In this document: positions 18,530-26,760 of the stretch, piece by piece
Position numbering within the stretch: position 1 is the first letter of the stretch
Layout of the letters: every line of letters starts with the position of its first letter
Assembly: GCF_029675105.1 (NCBI RefSeq)
Contig: NZ_JAQQFV010000002.1
Coordinates: 434,001-498,000, forward strand
DNA: 64,000 nucleotides
Reading direction: 5' to 3'
From: Nocardia anocheti
GTDB taxonomy: Bacteria > Actinomycetota > Actinomycetes > Mycobacteriales > Mycobacteriaceae
Notes under the pieces: model-generated
What the model was told of the DNA's origin: nothing
What the model saw: the letters and a program-made list of their open reading frames with translations, nothing else
Database searches by the model: none
Position numbers and translations under genes: made by a program

Positions 18530-18914
18530 GCGGTGAAGGCCGGGCCGTCCTCGACACCAGCGTCGTCATCGCCGACGACATCACACCGATCCCCGGCTTG
18601 CTCACATCAGCGCCGCCACCGTCGCCGAACTCCACTTCGGCGTACTGGTCGCCAAGTCCGACAGCGTTCGCGCCGAGCGGCTTCGACGGCTGACCATGTT
18701 GCAGCGCCGCTTCGACGCGCTACCGGTGGACGACGCGGTCGCCGCCAGCTACGGAATCATCGCCGCCGTCGTCAGAGCGGGACGCCAACCGCGCGCCCGC
18801 ACCATGGACCTCATCATCGCGGCGACCGCGCACGCGCATTCCGCCAGGCTCTACACCCGCAACCCCGATGATTTCCTCGGACTCGACGACCTCATCGAGG
18901 TCCGGTCGGCCTGA
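18526..18914 (+). pseudogene. VapC-like PIN toxin, frameshifted
   Basis: The first frame from the GTG at 18526 encodes AVLDTSVVIADDITPIPG, the first PIN strand and Asp. Near 18600-18605 the homology moves to another frame: ISAATVAELHFGVLVAKSDSVRAERLRRL, then DAVAASYGIIAA, RTMDLIIAATAHAHSARLYTRNPDDFLGL to the stop at 18912. Together these give a complete PIN domain with the expected acidic residues, separated by a -1 shift equal to one lost base. The first frame runs on into a stop well before the end. Intact toxin is not expected unless the shift is a sequencing error. Confidence 0.75.
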
Positions 18915-18931
18915 ATCGCCACCGTCACGGA

Positions 18932-19153
18932 TCACCCAGCGGCGCAGGGGTATTCGGTGAGGGTGTGGGTCCCCGCGCCGCAGAAGGCGAAGCCGCCGCC
19001 GTGCAGGTAGAGCACGGTGGCGTCGGCCAGGCGGTCGGTGGCCGCCATCGCCGGAAGGCAGCGCTCGACCGGCACGCCGCCCAGCTCCATGCGTGAACGC
19101 TCCAGAGCGGCGAGCACCGGCACCGCGCCGAGCACGGTGTCGAGCAGGGGTCT
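18932..19153 (-). pseudogene. Fragment of an HSL-family alpha/beta hydrolase
   Basis: About 70 residues read RPLLDTVLGAVPVLAALERSRMELGGVPVERCLP and then ATVLYLHGGGFAFCGAGTHTLTEYP, the oxyanion-hole HGGG region of hormone-sensitive-lipase-type esterases. A stop follows at once, and an in-frame stop also lies just upstream, so both the N terminus and the catalytic GxSxG, Asp and His are missing. It points away from the TetR gene, as an intact hydrolase would in a TetR-controlled divergent pair. Confidence 0.65.
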
Positions 19154-19170
19154 GACATGTCAATCTGTCA
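19153..19170. promoter_or_regulatory. TetR operator candidate 1
   Basis: TGACATGTCAATCTGTCA, an inverted repeat TGACA-N8-TGTCA, between the hydrolase fragment and the TetR gene. The same arms, spacing and flank (TCTGACATGTC) recur at 19929-19946 before the SDR gene. Confidence 0.65.
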
Positions 19171-19228
19171 GATTAGATTGCGTCAGTATGGCATGAGACA
19201 TCGATGACCGAAAGGATGGAATCCGAGC

Positions 19229-19879
19229 ATGCCGACACCACCGGAACGACCGGGTCGGCGGTACTCCGGGATGGACGCCGAGGAGCGCACGCGCGCTCGA
19301 CGGGCGGCGATCCTGGCGGCCGCGCTGGAACTGTTCGGCACCGATGGGTTCGCGGCGACCTCGGTGAAGCAGATCTGCCGGACAGCGGGACTGACCGAGC
19401 GGTACTTCTACGAATCGTTCAAGGACCGGCAGGCCTGCCTGATCGGGCTCTACGACACCCTGGTCGCCGATCTGCGCGCGGCCACCGAGTCCGCGATCAC
19501 CGCGGCGAACCCCGGCGACCTCGCCGCGGCGGCCCACGACGGTCTGGCCGCCTTCATCGAACATCTCACCGACGATCCGCGCCGGGCCCGGGTGATCCTG
19601 ATCGAGGTCGTCGGTGTCTCGGCGGAGCTCGAGGAACTGCGCCACGGCGTGCTGCGCGCCTTCGCCGACCTGATCGGCGCGGTCGCCACGGCCGACCCGG
19701 AGGTCGACGCCACCGCCGAGGACACCCGACTCACCGCCATCGCCCTGTCCGGCGGGGTGAACAACCTGCTCGTGGACTGGATGATGACCGGCAAACACCA
19801 GAGCCCCGCCGTGCTGACCAGGGTGTGCGCCACCCTGTTCGTCTCCGCGCTCACCGGACTACGCCGCCCGCCGCGGTAG
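19229..19879 (+). CDS. TetR-family regulator
   Basis: A 216-residue repressor. The N-terminal domain has RRAAILAAALELFGTDGFAATSVKQICRTAGLTERYFYESFKDRQACLIGLYD, a standard TetR helix-turn-helix. The C-terminal ligand domain is not diagnostic. It is flanked by two near-identical palindromes and precedes an SDR and a metallo-beta-lactamase-fold gene, which are its likely targets. The start ATG at 19229 is preceded by a weak purine-rich stretch. Confidence 0.9.
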   Translation: MPTPPERPGRRYSGMDAEERTRARRAAILAAALELFGTDGFAATSVKQICRTAGLTERYFYESFKDRQACLIGLYDTLVADLRAATESAITAANPGDLAAAAHDGLAAFIEHLTDDPRRARVILIEVVGVSAELEELRHGVLRAFADLIGAVATADPEVDATAEDTRLTAIALSGGVNNLLVDWMMTGKHQSPAVLTRVCATLFVSALTGLRRPPR

Positions 19880-19928
19880 ACCCGGCACTTGCCACCGGCC
19901 CCCACCGTGGTCATACTGGAGTTTCATC

Positions 19929-19946
19929 TGACATGTCCACGTGTCA
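19929..19946. promoter_or_regulatory. TetR operator candidate 2
   Basis: TGACATGTCCACGTGTCA, with the same TGACA-N8-TGTCA arrangement as the site at 19153-19170. It lies 27 bases before the SDR start, where a bound repressor would block transcription. Confidence 0.65.
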
Positions 19947-19972
19947 CATGAAGCACGAAGGGAGCCCATCGG

Positions 19973-20818
19973 ATGCGCTCGACCATCCCGACCCGGGGCC
20001 GGGTGATCGCGATCACCGGCGCCGCCCGCGGCATCGGCGCGGCCATCGCCCGCGAGCTCGCCGCGGCGGGCGCCCAGGTGGCGATCGGTGACATCGACGC
20101 CACCGCGGCCGCCGAGACCGCCGCCACCCTGCCCGGCACCGCCGCGGGCTTCCCCCTCGACGTCACCGACAGCGACTCGTTCGCCGCCTTCCTCGCCGCC
20201 GTCGAAGCCCGGTGGGGCCCGATCGATGTGCTGGTCAACAACGCCGGGGTGATGTGGGTCGGCCGCTTCGAGGACGAGCCGGAGGCCGCCACGCGGCGGC
20301 AGCTGGCGGTGAATCTGCACGGCGTCATCCGGGGCGTGCGCCTGACCGCGCCCCGCATGCGCGAGCGCGGGCGTGGGCACATCGTCACCGTCGCCTCGGC
20401 CGCGTCGAAACTCGCGCCCGCGGGCGAGGCCACCTACGCGGCGACCAAACACGGCGTCTACGGCTATCTCAGCGCGGTGCGGGCCGAGCTGCACGGCAGC
20501 GGTGTGGACCTGTCGGTGGTGATGCCGACCGTCGTCGACACCCCGCTCGCGGCGGGTACCTCACCCGGCTCGGTGGACCTGCTGACCCCCGACGACGTCG
20601 CCCGCGCGGTCGCCGATGTGCTGGCCCGGCCGCGCTTCGAGGTGACCGTGCCGCGCCGGGTCGGCCCGCTCGTGCGCCTGGCCGGGCTGCTGCCCGACCG
20701 GGTGCGCACCGCCGTGTTCCGCAGGCTGGTCCCCAACCAGATCACCGGCGGCGACCCCGCTTCGCGCGCCGCCTACGAGCGCGCCACCCTCACCGACCGT
20801 CCAGGAGACCCCCGATGA
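19973..20818 (+). CDS. Short-chain dehydrogenase/reductase
   Basis: A 281-residue classical SDR. The dinucleotide motif is ITGAARGIGAAIA (residues 16-28), then VLVNNAGVMWVG, catalytic Ser in TVASAASK and YAATKHG (YxxxK). A C-terminal extension follows the core (about residues 230-281). The Asp after the second strand (IGDID) suggests NAD(H). It overlaps the next gene by four bases (ATGA at 20815). Substrate unknown; the operon probably acts on a lipophilic alcohol or ketone under TetR control. Confidence 0.88.
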   Translation: MRSTIPTRGRVIAITGAARGIGAAIARELAAAGAQVAIGDIDATAAAETAATLPGTAAGFPLDVTDSDSFAAFLAAVEARWGPIDVLVNNAGVMWVGRFEDEPEAATRRQLAVNLHGVIRGVRLTAPRMRERGRGHIVTVASAASKLAPAGEATYAATKHGVYGYLSAVRAELHGSGVDLSVVMPTVVDTPLAAGTSPGSVDLLTPDDVARAVADVLARPRFEVTVPRRVGPLVRLAGLLPDRVRTAVFRRLVPNQITGGDPASRAAYERATLTDRPGDPR

Positions 20819-21912
20819 CCATCGACAGCACCCAGTCCACCGTGCGCCGGATTCCCGAATTCGAGGGCGTCCACGACATCTGGCCGCGGGGTGCGCGGCT
20901 GGCGGCGGTGCGCGAGGCGGCCTTGCGCTATCGGGAGCGGTTCCTGAGCCAGGGGCAGGTGCGCGCGGTGAAGAGTTTCGACATCGCCGCGGCGCCCTAT
21001 CCGGCGCGGTTCGCCTTCCAGGGGTACTCGCTGAATGTGAACCCGGTGATCTCGATCATCAACCGGATGTTCGTGATCCAGTTCGAGGGCTTCGACGGTG
21101 TGCTCAAGACGCTGGTCTGGGAGCCCACGGTGGCGGCCGGGTCCGCCGAGGCACCGTTCTACCGCACGCTGCAACAGTTCTCGCGGAAGTTCGCGGCGGA
21201 GAGATTCTTCGTGAAGTACTACAACGACCCCGAGTCGATCCTGCCTCGGCTCGGGCTGCGCAACGAGGACGTGGACTACGTCAGCTTCGACCACCTGCAC
21301 GTGCAGGACGTGCGGATGATCATGGGCAGCAGCGAGCCCATCGAGGGCGAATCCGCGCCACGCGAGCCGCTGTTCCCGCACGCCAAGCTGCTGGTGCACC
21401 GCAAGGAACTGGGCACCTTCGAGTCCATGCATCCCATGCAGTGGGCCTGGTACGTCGACGGCGGGATGGACGGGGTGCCGCCGGAACGGCTCGAGGTCTT
21501 CGAGGGCGACGTGGAACTCGGTGTGGGCGTGAGTCTGCTGTGGACCCCGGGCCACACCGACGGCAATCACTCGCTGGTGCTCAACACCCCCGACGGGGTG
21601 TGGGTGTCCTCGGAGAACGGAATGGCCGCCGACAGTTGGCAACCGGAGCTGTCGAAGATCCCGGGCGTGCGACAGCAGGCCGCGTTCTACGGACGCGAGG
21701 TGGTCCTCAACGGCAATACCCTCGAGGACTCCCTCGACCAGTACGACTCGATGGTCAAGGAGAAGACGATGGCCTCCCGCTCCCCGCGCGATTCCCGCTG
21801 GCTCCAGATCATCCCGTCCTCGGAATGCGCGCCCTGGAAGCGGCAGTGGCCGGTGGTGCCCACGCACAGTCACGGCGGGCTCGACTACGGCACGATCGTC
21901 GGCGGGGCCTAG
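20815..21912 (+). CDS. Metallo-beta-lactamase-fold protein with altered metal motif
   Basis: A 365-residue protein with an MBL-like pattern: DVDYVSFDHLHVQDVRM around residue 165 and TPGHTDGNHSLVLNT around residue 250. In active MBL hydrolases the first motif is HxHxDH; here HLHV is kept but the Asp and third His positions read Gln-Asp. The protein is co-translated with the SDR. Its stop overlaps that of the convergent esterase by three bases. It may be a hydrolase with changed metal use or a non-enzymatic relative. Confidence 0.7.
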   Translation: MTIDSTQSTVRRIPEFEGVHDIWPRGARLAAVREAALRYRERFLSQGQVRAVKSFDIAAAPYPARFAFQGYSLNVNPVISIINRMFVIQFEGFDGVLKTLVWEPTVAAGSAEAPFYRTLQQFSRKFAAERFFVKYYNDPESILPRLGLRNEDVDYVSFDHLHVQDVRMIMGSSEPIEGESAPREPLFPHAKLLVHRKELGTFESMHPMQWAWYVDGGMDGVPPERLEVFEGDVELGVGVSLLWTPGHTDGNHSLVLNTPDGVWVSSENGMAADSWQPELSKIPGVRQQAAFYGREVVLNGNTLEDSLDQYDSMVKEKTMASRSPRDSRWLQIIPSSECAPWKRQWPVVPTHSHGGLDYGTIVGGA

Positions 21913-22931
21913 TTTCCCAGGGCGGCCGCGAACATGGGCCAGGAGCGGTGGAAGTCTTCGCGCCAGTAGCCCCAGGAGTGGGTGCCGGTGGGGCGCAGGT
22001 CGACGGTGGCGGGGATGGCGAGGTCGGCGAGGCGGGTGGCGAGTTGCTGGGTGCACAGGCCGGTGACGGCGTCGAGGGCGCCGCCGATGAGGAGTTGGTC
22101 GAGCAGTTTCACGGAGTCGCCGTGCAGGCCGGGGCCGTCGGCGGTGTCGAGGGGGCCGGGCAGGCCGGTGCCGGAGGCGATGTAGAGGGCCAGGCCGCGT
22201 AGGCGGTCGGCGTGCAGGAAGGGGTCGTTGGCGGCCCAGAGCGGGTCGCCGGGTTGTCCCCACATGTTCACAGGGTCGCCGTTCTGGCCGGAGACGACCG
22301 TGTTGACGATGGCATGGCCCTGCGGACCGCTGGTCGCCACGCATCCGCTGTAGGAGGCCACCGCGCGGTAGAGGCGCGGCGCGGCCAGGGCGAGCTGGAA
22401 GGCCGCGGTGCCCGCCATGGACACCCCCGCCACGGCATTGGCGCCGCTGCCGTGGAATTCGGCGTCGATCACGCGCGGGAGTTCCCTGGTGAGGAAGGTG
22501 GTCCAGCGTTGACGGCCCAGTACCGGGTCGTCGGCGCGCCAGTCGGCGTAGTAGCTGCCCGCGCCGCCGACCGGCATCACCACGGTGACCTGCTCGTCGG
22601 CGAGGAACTCGGCGATATCGGTGCGGGTCAGCCAGTTGCCTCCGGCACGCCAGTCACCGTCGGGGCCGCTGCCGCCGTCGACGCCGTTGAGCAGATACAG
22701 CACCGGCGCGCTGGCGGCCGGGTCGGCGGCGGGCAGCACGGTGACGGTCACCGGTTTGCCCATGGCCGCCGAGAACACGACCAGCTCGACCACCCGGCCC
22801 GGCCCCGGCGACGCCGAGACGATCCAGGCCGCGTCGGCGGTGCGTCCGGCGGGCTCGGCCGCCGCGACCGCGTGCCCGAACACCAGCCCGGCCGTCAGCA
22901 CGAACAGCAGACATCGCGTCACGACGCCCAT
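21909..22931 (-). CDS. Antigen-85-like secreted esterase/mycolyltransferase (paralogue 2)
   Basis: A 340-residue exported esterase with a signal peptide ending near AVAAAEP. Core motifs match paralogue 1 at 8308-9303: VLYLLNGVDGG, MPVGGAGSYYADWRADDPVLG, VAGVSMAGTAAFQLAL (nucleophile in GVSMAG) and [19 protein letters not shown] with the late His. The start ATG is preceded by GGAGG. Probably acts on mycolate or related esters in the outer envelope. Confidence 0.87.
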   Translation of the reverse strand: MGVVTRCLLFVLTAGLVFGHAVAAAEPAGRTADAAWIVSASPGPGRVVELVVFSAAMGKPVTVTVLPAADPAASAPVLYLLNGVDGGSGPDGDWRAGGNWLTRTDIAEFLADEQVTVVMPVGGAGSYYADWRADDPVLGRQRWTTFLTRELPRVIDAEFHGSGANAVAGVSMAGTAAFQLALAAPRLYRAVASYSGCVATSGPQGHAIVNTVVSGQNGDPVNMWGQPGDPLWAANDPFLHADRLRGLALYIASGTGLPGPLDTADGPGLHGDSVKLLDQLLIGGALDAVTGLCTQQLATRLADLAIPATVDLRPTGTHSWGYWREDFHRSWPMFAAALGN

Positions 22932-23024
22932 GCGCCACCTCCATGACCGACCGTCGACCTGGCCGTGTCACACAGGGTAAAGGGCTCCGACCAGCGACGG
23001 AGTCACTTCTGAAACATTGACCCT

Positions 23025-23849
23025 TCAGTCAAGCCGGTCGAGGAATTCACTCACCTCGGCGACGAAGCGCGCACGGTCCTCGATGAACAGGCCGTGCTGG
23101 GCGCCGTCCCAGTAGGAGGCGCGGACGTCGGGCGCGTTGTCGGCGATGTAGCGGCCGTTGTCCACCGGCACGACGGGGTCGGCGGTGCCGTGCAGGACCA
23201 GCACCGGGACATCGAGGGCGCGCAGGGTCTCGGTGTTGTCGACGGTGCGGTAGAACAGCGCCTTGCGCACCGAGGGCGGGGTGGCCAGGCTGCCGCCGAA
23301 CAGGCGCTGGGCATCGGGGCCCTTGTCCTCGCCGGGGCCGGTATTGGCATTGCCGAACACGGCGAAGGCGCGCACGGCCCGGCCCGCCGCCTCCTCGAAG
23401 ACCCCGGGAATGGCCTTCGCCATGGCGGGCCCGGGGGCCGCGCCAGGGACATCGCGCCCGATATGGGCGGGCGCGCCGCAGTAGACGACACCGGCGACCG
23501 CCGCGGTGCCATAGGTGGCCAGATAGTCGGTGGCGACGATGCCGCCGTAGGACCAGCCCAGCAGCACCGCGCCGGACTCGATGCCCTCGGCGGCGAGCAC
23601 GGCGGCCACGTCGGCGGCCCACGCCTTGGGGTCGTCGTAGCCGGTGCCGGGGTCGTCGGAGTAGCCGTGGCCGCGCAGGTCGACGGCGATCACCCGGTAG
23701 CGCCGCGCGAGCTCGTCGGCGGCGGTGCCCCAGCAGCGCAGATTGCCCGCCCAGCCGTGCAGCAGCACCAGCGGCCTGCCCGTCTCCGGGCCGGTCACCC
23801 GGTAGACGATCCTGGTTCCCTCGGCACTGACAGCATCGCGAATAGCCAT
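23025..23849 (-). CDS. Alpha/beta hydrolase (haloperoxidase-like)
   Basis: A 274-residue cytosolic alpha/beta hydrolase: oxyanion-loop LVLLHGWAGNLRCWG, VIAVDLRGHGYSDDPG, nucleophile elbow LLGWSYGG (Ser in GWSYG), acid in VLHGTADPVVP and a late His in GAQHGLFIED. This is the pattern of non-haem haloperoxidase/epoxide-hydrolase-like enzymes; substrate unknown. TACTCT on the minus strand six bases before the ATG suggests a leaderless message. It is divergent from the SDR at 23921. Confidence 0.87.
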   Translation of the reverse strand: MAIRDAVSAEGTRIVYRVTGPETGRPLVLLHGWAGNLRCWGTAADELARRYRVIAVDLRGHGYSDDPGTGYDDPKAWAADVAAVLAAEGIESGAVLLGWSYGGIVATDYLATYGTAAVAGVVYCGAPAHIGRDVPGAAPGPAMAKAIPGVFEEAAGRAVRAFAVFGNANTGPGEDKGPDAQRLFGGSLATPPSVRKALFYRTVDNTETLRALDVPVLVLHGTADPVVPVDNGRYIADNAPDVRASYWDGAQHGLFIEDRARFVAEVSEFLDRLD

Positions 23850-23907
23850 GCCGACAGAGTAGAACGCACCGTGAGCGCAGCCATGGCACGGGCAAACCGA
23901 CGGCGAA

Positions 23908-23913
23908 TAGGAT
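23908..23913 (+). promoter_or_regulatory. Candidate -10 of leaderless SDR promoter
   Basis: TAGGAT, seven bases before the ATG at 23921 and with no Shine-Dalgarno, fits a leaderless start. Confidence 0.45.
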
Positions 23914-23920
23914 CGGGCGC

Positions 23921-24655
23921 ATGAGCACTCGTACCGCCGTCGTCACCGGAGCCAGTTCCGGAATCGGAGAAGCCACCGCCCGCACACTCGCCGCGCAGGG
24001 TTTCCACGTCTATGTCGGGGCGCGGCGGTTCGATCGGGTCAAGCAGCTGGCCGACGAGATCGGCGGCACCGCGCTCGAACTCGACGTCACCGACGAGGAC
24101 TCGGTGCGCGCGTTCACCGACGCGATCGGCGAGGTGAACGTGCTGGTCAACAACGCGGGCGGGGCCAAGGGCCTGGCCACCGTGCTCGACGCCGACCTCG
24201 ACGACTGGCGCTGGATGTGGGAGACCAATGTGCTGGGCACCCTGCGTCTGACCAAGGCGCTGCTGCCGAAGCTGATCGCCTCCGGTGACGGCCTGATCGT
24301 CACCATCACCTCCATCGCCGCGCTGCACGCCTACCCCAACGGCTCCGGCTACACCTCGGCCAAGCACGCCCAGGCCGTGCTGCACCGCACCCTGCGCGAC
24401 GAGCTGCTCGGCCAGCCGGTGCGCCTGACCGAGATCGCGCCGGGCGCGGTGGAGACGGAGTTCTCGCTGGTCCGCTTCGACGGTGACGCCGAGCGCGCGG
24501 CCAAGGTCTACGAAGGCATCGACCCGCTCTACGCGGCCGACATCGCCGAGATCGTCGGCTTCGTCGCCTCGCGTCCCGCGCACGTGAACCTCGACACCAT
24601 CGTGGTCAAGCCGCGCGACCAGGCCGGTCCCGGCAGCTTCGCCCGACGCTCCTGA
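23921..24655 (+). CDS. SDR oxidoreductase (YdfG-like)
   Basis: A 244-residue classical SDR: VVTGASSGIGEATA, an Arg-rich second-strand end (GARRFDR) suggesting NADP(H), LDVTDEDSV, VLVNNAGG, catalytic Ser in ITSIAALHAYP and YTSAKHA. The C terminus (YAADIAEIVGFVASRPAHVNLDTIVVKPRDQA) is that of the 3-hydroxy-acid dehydrogenase YdfG group. It corresponds by order to Rv0484c of M. tuberculosis. Confidence 0.9.
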   Translation: MSTRTAVVTGASSGIGEATARTLAAQGFHVYVGARRFDRVKQLADEIGGTALELDVTDEDSVRAFTDAIGEVNVLVNNAGGAKGLATVLDADLDDWRWMWETNVLGTLRLTKALLPKLIASGDGLIVTITSIAALHAYPNGSGYTSAKHAQAVLHRTLRDELLGQPVRLTEIAPGAVETEFSLVRFDGDAERAAKVYEGIDPLYAADIAEIVGFVASRPAHVNLDTIVVKPRDQAGPGSFARRS

Positions 24656-24668
24656 CCTGCGAGGTTCA

Positions 24669-24698
24669 ATCCCCGGACCGGGCAACCGATCCGGGGAT
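24669..24698 (+). terminator. Hairpin terminator after SDR
   Basis: ATCCCCGGA pairs with TCCGGGGAT across a 12-base loop, 14 bases after the SDR stop. Confidence 0.55.
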
Positions 24699-24843
24699 CA
24701 CGCCACCCGAGTGGCGGCCCCGGCCGTCGGCACCGATACTGCCCTGGACCCACCCTGTCGCGTTGCTGTGCATTCGCTACGCGGCCGGGCGGTCATTAGC
24801 ATCACCACGTTTGCCGATAGCCAGGGTTAGGAGTGCTCCACCG

Positions 24844-25299
24844 ATGCGCAGTGTCAAGTCAGTATTCGACGGGTTCAAAGACTTCCTGATGCGCGGGAAC
24901 GTCATCGACCTCGCGGTCGCGGTGGTCATGGGTACCGCCTTCACCGCCGTGGTCACCGCGTTCACCAAGGGACTGGTCAACCCGCTGCTGGCGGTGTTCG
25001 GCTCGACCAACGAGCTGGGGCTGGGCGTGCAGCTCATCGCCGACAAACCCGCGACCTTCATCGCCGTGGGCCCGATCGTCACCGCGTTCATCAACTTCTT
25101 CGTGGTCGCGGCGGTGCTGTACTTCGTGCTGATGCTGCCGATGAAGTCGCTGAAGAACAAGTTCGGCACCACCAAGGCCGCCGAGCCCACCGAGACCGAA
25201 CTGCTCATCGAGATCCGCGACCTGCTGGCCAAGCAGCAGGGCCTGAGCACCGAGGAGACCGAGACGCTGAGCAAGGAACGCGCCAGCGAATCGGTCTGA
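24844..25299 (+). CDS. mscL: Large-conductance mechanosensitive channel MscL
   Basis: A 151-residue inner-membrane channel that releases solutes under hypo-osmotic shock. The amphipathic N terminus and first pore helix read GFKDFLMRGNVIDLAVAVVMGTAFTAVV; the second helix is FINFFVVAAVLYFVLMLPMKSL, followed by the C-terminal bundle. The start at 24844 is chosen because the family begins just before the FKDFLMRGN motif and AGGAG lies upstream; upstream in-frame codons do not look coding. Confidence 0.95.
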   Translation: MRSVKSVFDGFKDFLMRGNVIDLAVAVVMGTAFTAVVTAFTKGLVNPLLAVFGSTNELGLGVQLIADKPATFIAVGPIVTAFINFFVVAAVLYFVLMLPMKSLKNKFGTTKAAEPTETELLIEIRDLLAKQQGLSTEETETLSKERASESV

Positions 25300-25302
25300 C
25301 CC

Positions 25303-26760
25303 TCACGCGTCCGTCCGCCGTGGTAGCAGCAGGGCGGGGATCATCGCCAGCGCGATCATGACCGGCGCGATCAGGTAGGTGTGCTGGAACGCCTCGGCCA
25401 GGGCCGGGGTCAGCGCGGCGCGCTCGGCGGGGTCCATGCCGTGCAGGGCCTGGAGACCGCCGGTCACCGGGAGCAGCGCGCCCAGCACCACCGAACTCAC
25501 CGCGGTGCCGATCGCCATGGCGGTGGTGCTGATCATGTTGAGCACCGTCGACCCGGCGGGCTGCTGTTCGCGGTTCAGCGGTCGGGTCGCGGTGGTGATC
25601 AGCGGCATCATGGTGCCGCCACCACCGGCGCCCATCAGCACCATGGTGGCGCACAGCGCCCAGTACGGCGCGTCGGCGTCGAGTTGGAGGACGAACAGCG
25701 CGAAACCGGTGAGTGCCACCGTGATCGACACCGGCAGGTAGCGACCGGGCGGAATCCGATCGATCAACCGGCCCGCGACCTGCATGGTCGCGCCGGAGGC
25801 CAGCGCGAACGGGATACCGAGAGCGCCCGCCGCCAGCGCGGATTCACCGCGCACCACCTGGAAATACAGCGGCAGCAACAGCATCGAGCCGAAGTAGCCG
25901 CTGGCGAACAGTGCCAGCGCGGTGGCCGAGATGCCGGTGACGCGCTGTCCGAGGACGCGCAGGTCCAGCAGCGGCACCGGCGTACGCAGCGAGCGCAGCA
26001 CGAACGCGACGATCAGCCCCGCGCCCGCCAGCAGCGGCACCAGCACCGACGGCGTCGCGAACCCGGCGCTCTCCCCCGCCGCCGTGACGCCGTAGATCAC
26101 CAGCGCCAGACCCGGTGACATGAGTAGCAGGCCGACCACATCGAGCGGGCGCGGCGGCTCCGGCGCGTCGTCGGGCACCACCCGCGCGGCCAGCACCAGC
26201 ACCAGCGCGCCCAGCGGCAGGTTCAGGAAGAACATCCACCGCCACGACACCTCGTCGATGAGATAGCCGCCGATCACCGGTCCCAGCAGCGGGCCGACCA
26301 GGATGGCCAGGCCCAGCGTGCTCATCAACCGGCCCAGCCGCTCCGGGCCCGCCGCGCGCAGCAGGATGGTCATCGCGACCGGCATCAGCAGCCCGCCGCT
26401 GGCGCCCTGCACCAGCCGGAAGGCGATGAGCGACTCGATGTTCCAGGCCAGCCCCGCCAGCACCGAGCCGAACGCGAAGGCGGTGATCGCGGTGAGATAC
26501 AGCCGCTTGGCACCGAAGCGGCCGACCAGCCACGCCGAGGTGGGCACCACCGCGCCCAGGGCCAGCGAGTAGCCGGTGGCCACCCACTGGATGGTGCTCA
26601 GGCCCGCGTCGAACTCGACCGAGAGCTTGTTGACGGCGACATTGACGATGGTCTGGTCCAGCGTCGCCATGATCATCCCGACCACCAGCACCAGCGCGAC
26701 ACGCATCGGATCGCGGGTGGGGGCCGGGGTCGTCGCGGTGGCGGTGAGCACGGCGGTCAC
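25303..26760 (-). CDS. DHA2-type MFS exporter
   Basis: A 485-residue, about 14-helix drug/H+ antiporter: LDQTIVNVAVNKLSVEF in helix 1, WLVGRFGAKRLYL (motif A), LGLAILVGPLLGPVIGGYLI (motif C) and SWRWMFFLNLPLGALVLV. The GTG start at 26760 overlaps the stop of the FMN reductase by four bases (GTGA), so the two are co-translated and probably form a detoxification unit. It is convergent with mscL with only three bases between the stops. Confidence 0.9.
   Translation of the reverse strand: MTAVLTATATTPAPTRDPMRVALVLVVGMIMATLDQTIVNVAVNKLSVEFDAGLSTIQWVATGYSLALGAVVPTSAWLVGRFGAKRLYLTAITAFAFGSVLAGLAWNIESLIAFRLVQGASGGLLMPVAMTILLRAAGPERLGRLMSTLGLAILVGPLLGPVIGGYLIDEVSWRWMFFLNLPLGALVLVLAARVVPDDAPEPPRPLDVVGLLLMSPGLALVIYGVTAAGESAGFATPSVLVPLLAGAGLIVAFVLRSLRTPVPLLDLRVLGQRVTGISATALALFASGYFGSMLLLPLYFQVVRGESALAAGALGIPFALASGATMQVAGRLIDRIPPGRYLPVSITVALTGFALFVLQLDADAPYWALCATMVLMGAGGGGTMMPLITTATRPLNREQQPAGSTVLNMISTTAMAIGTAVSSVVLGALLPVTGGLQALHGMDPAERAALTPALAEAFQHTYLIAPVMIALAMIPALLLPRRTDA

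Noticed and set aside
18595..18610. Programmed -1 frameshift in the PIN toxin
   Set aside because: No slippery heptamer or downstream stem-loop is visible at the junction; simple one-base loss is the better reading.
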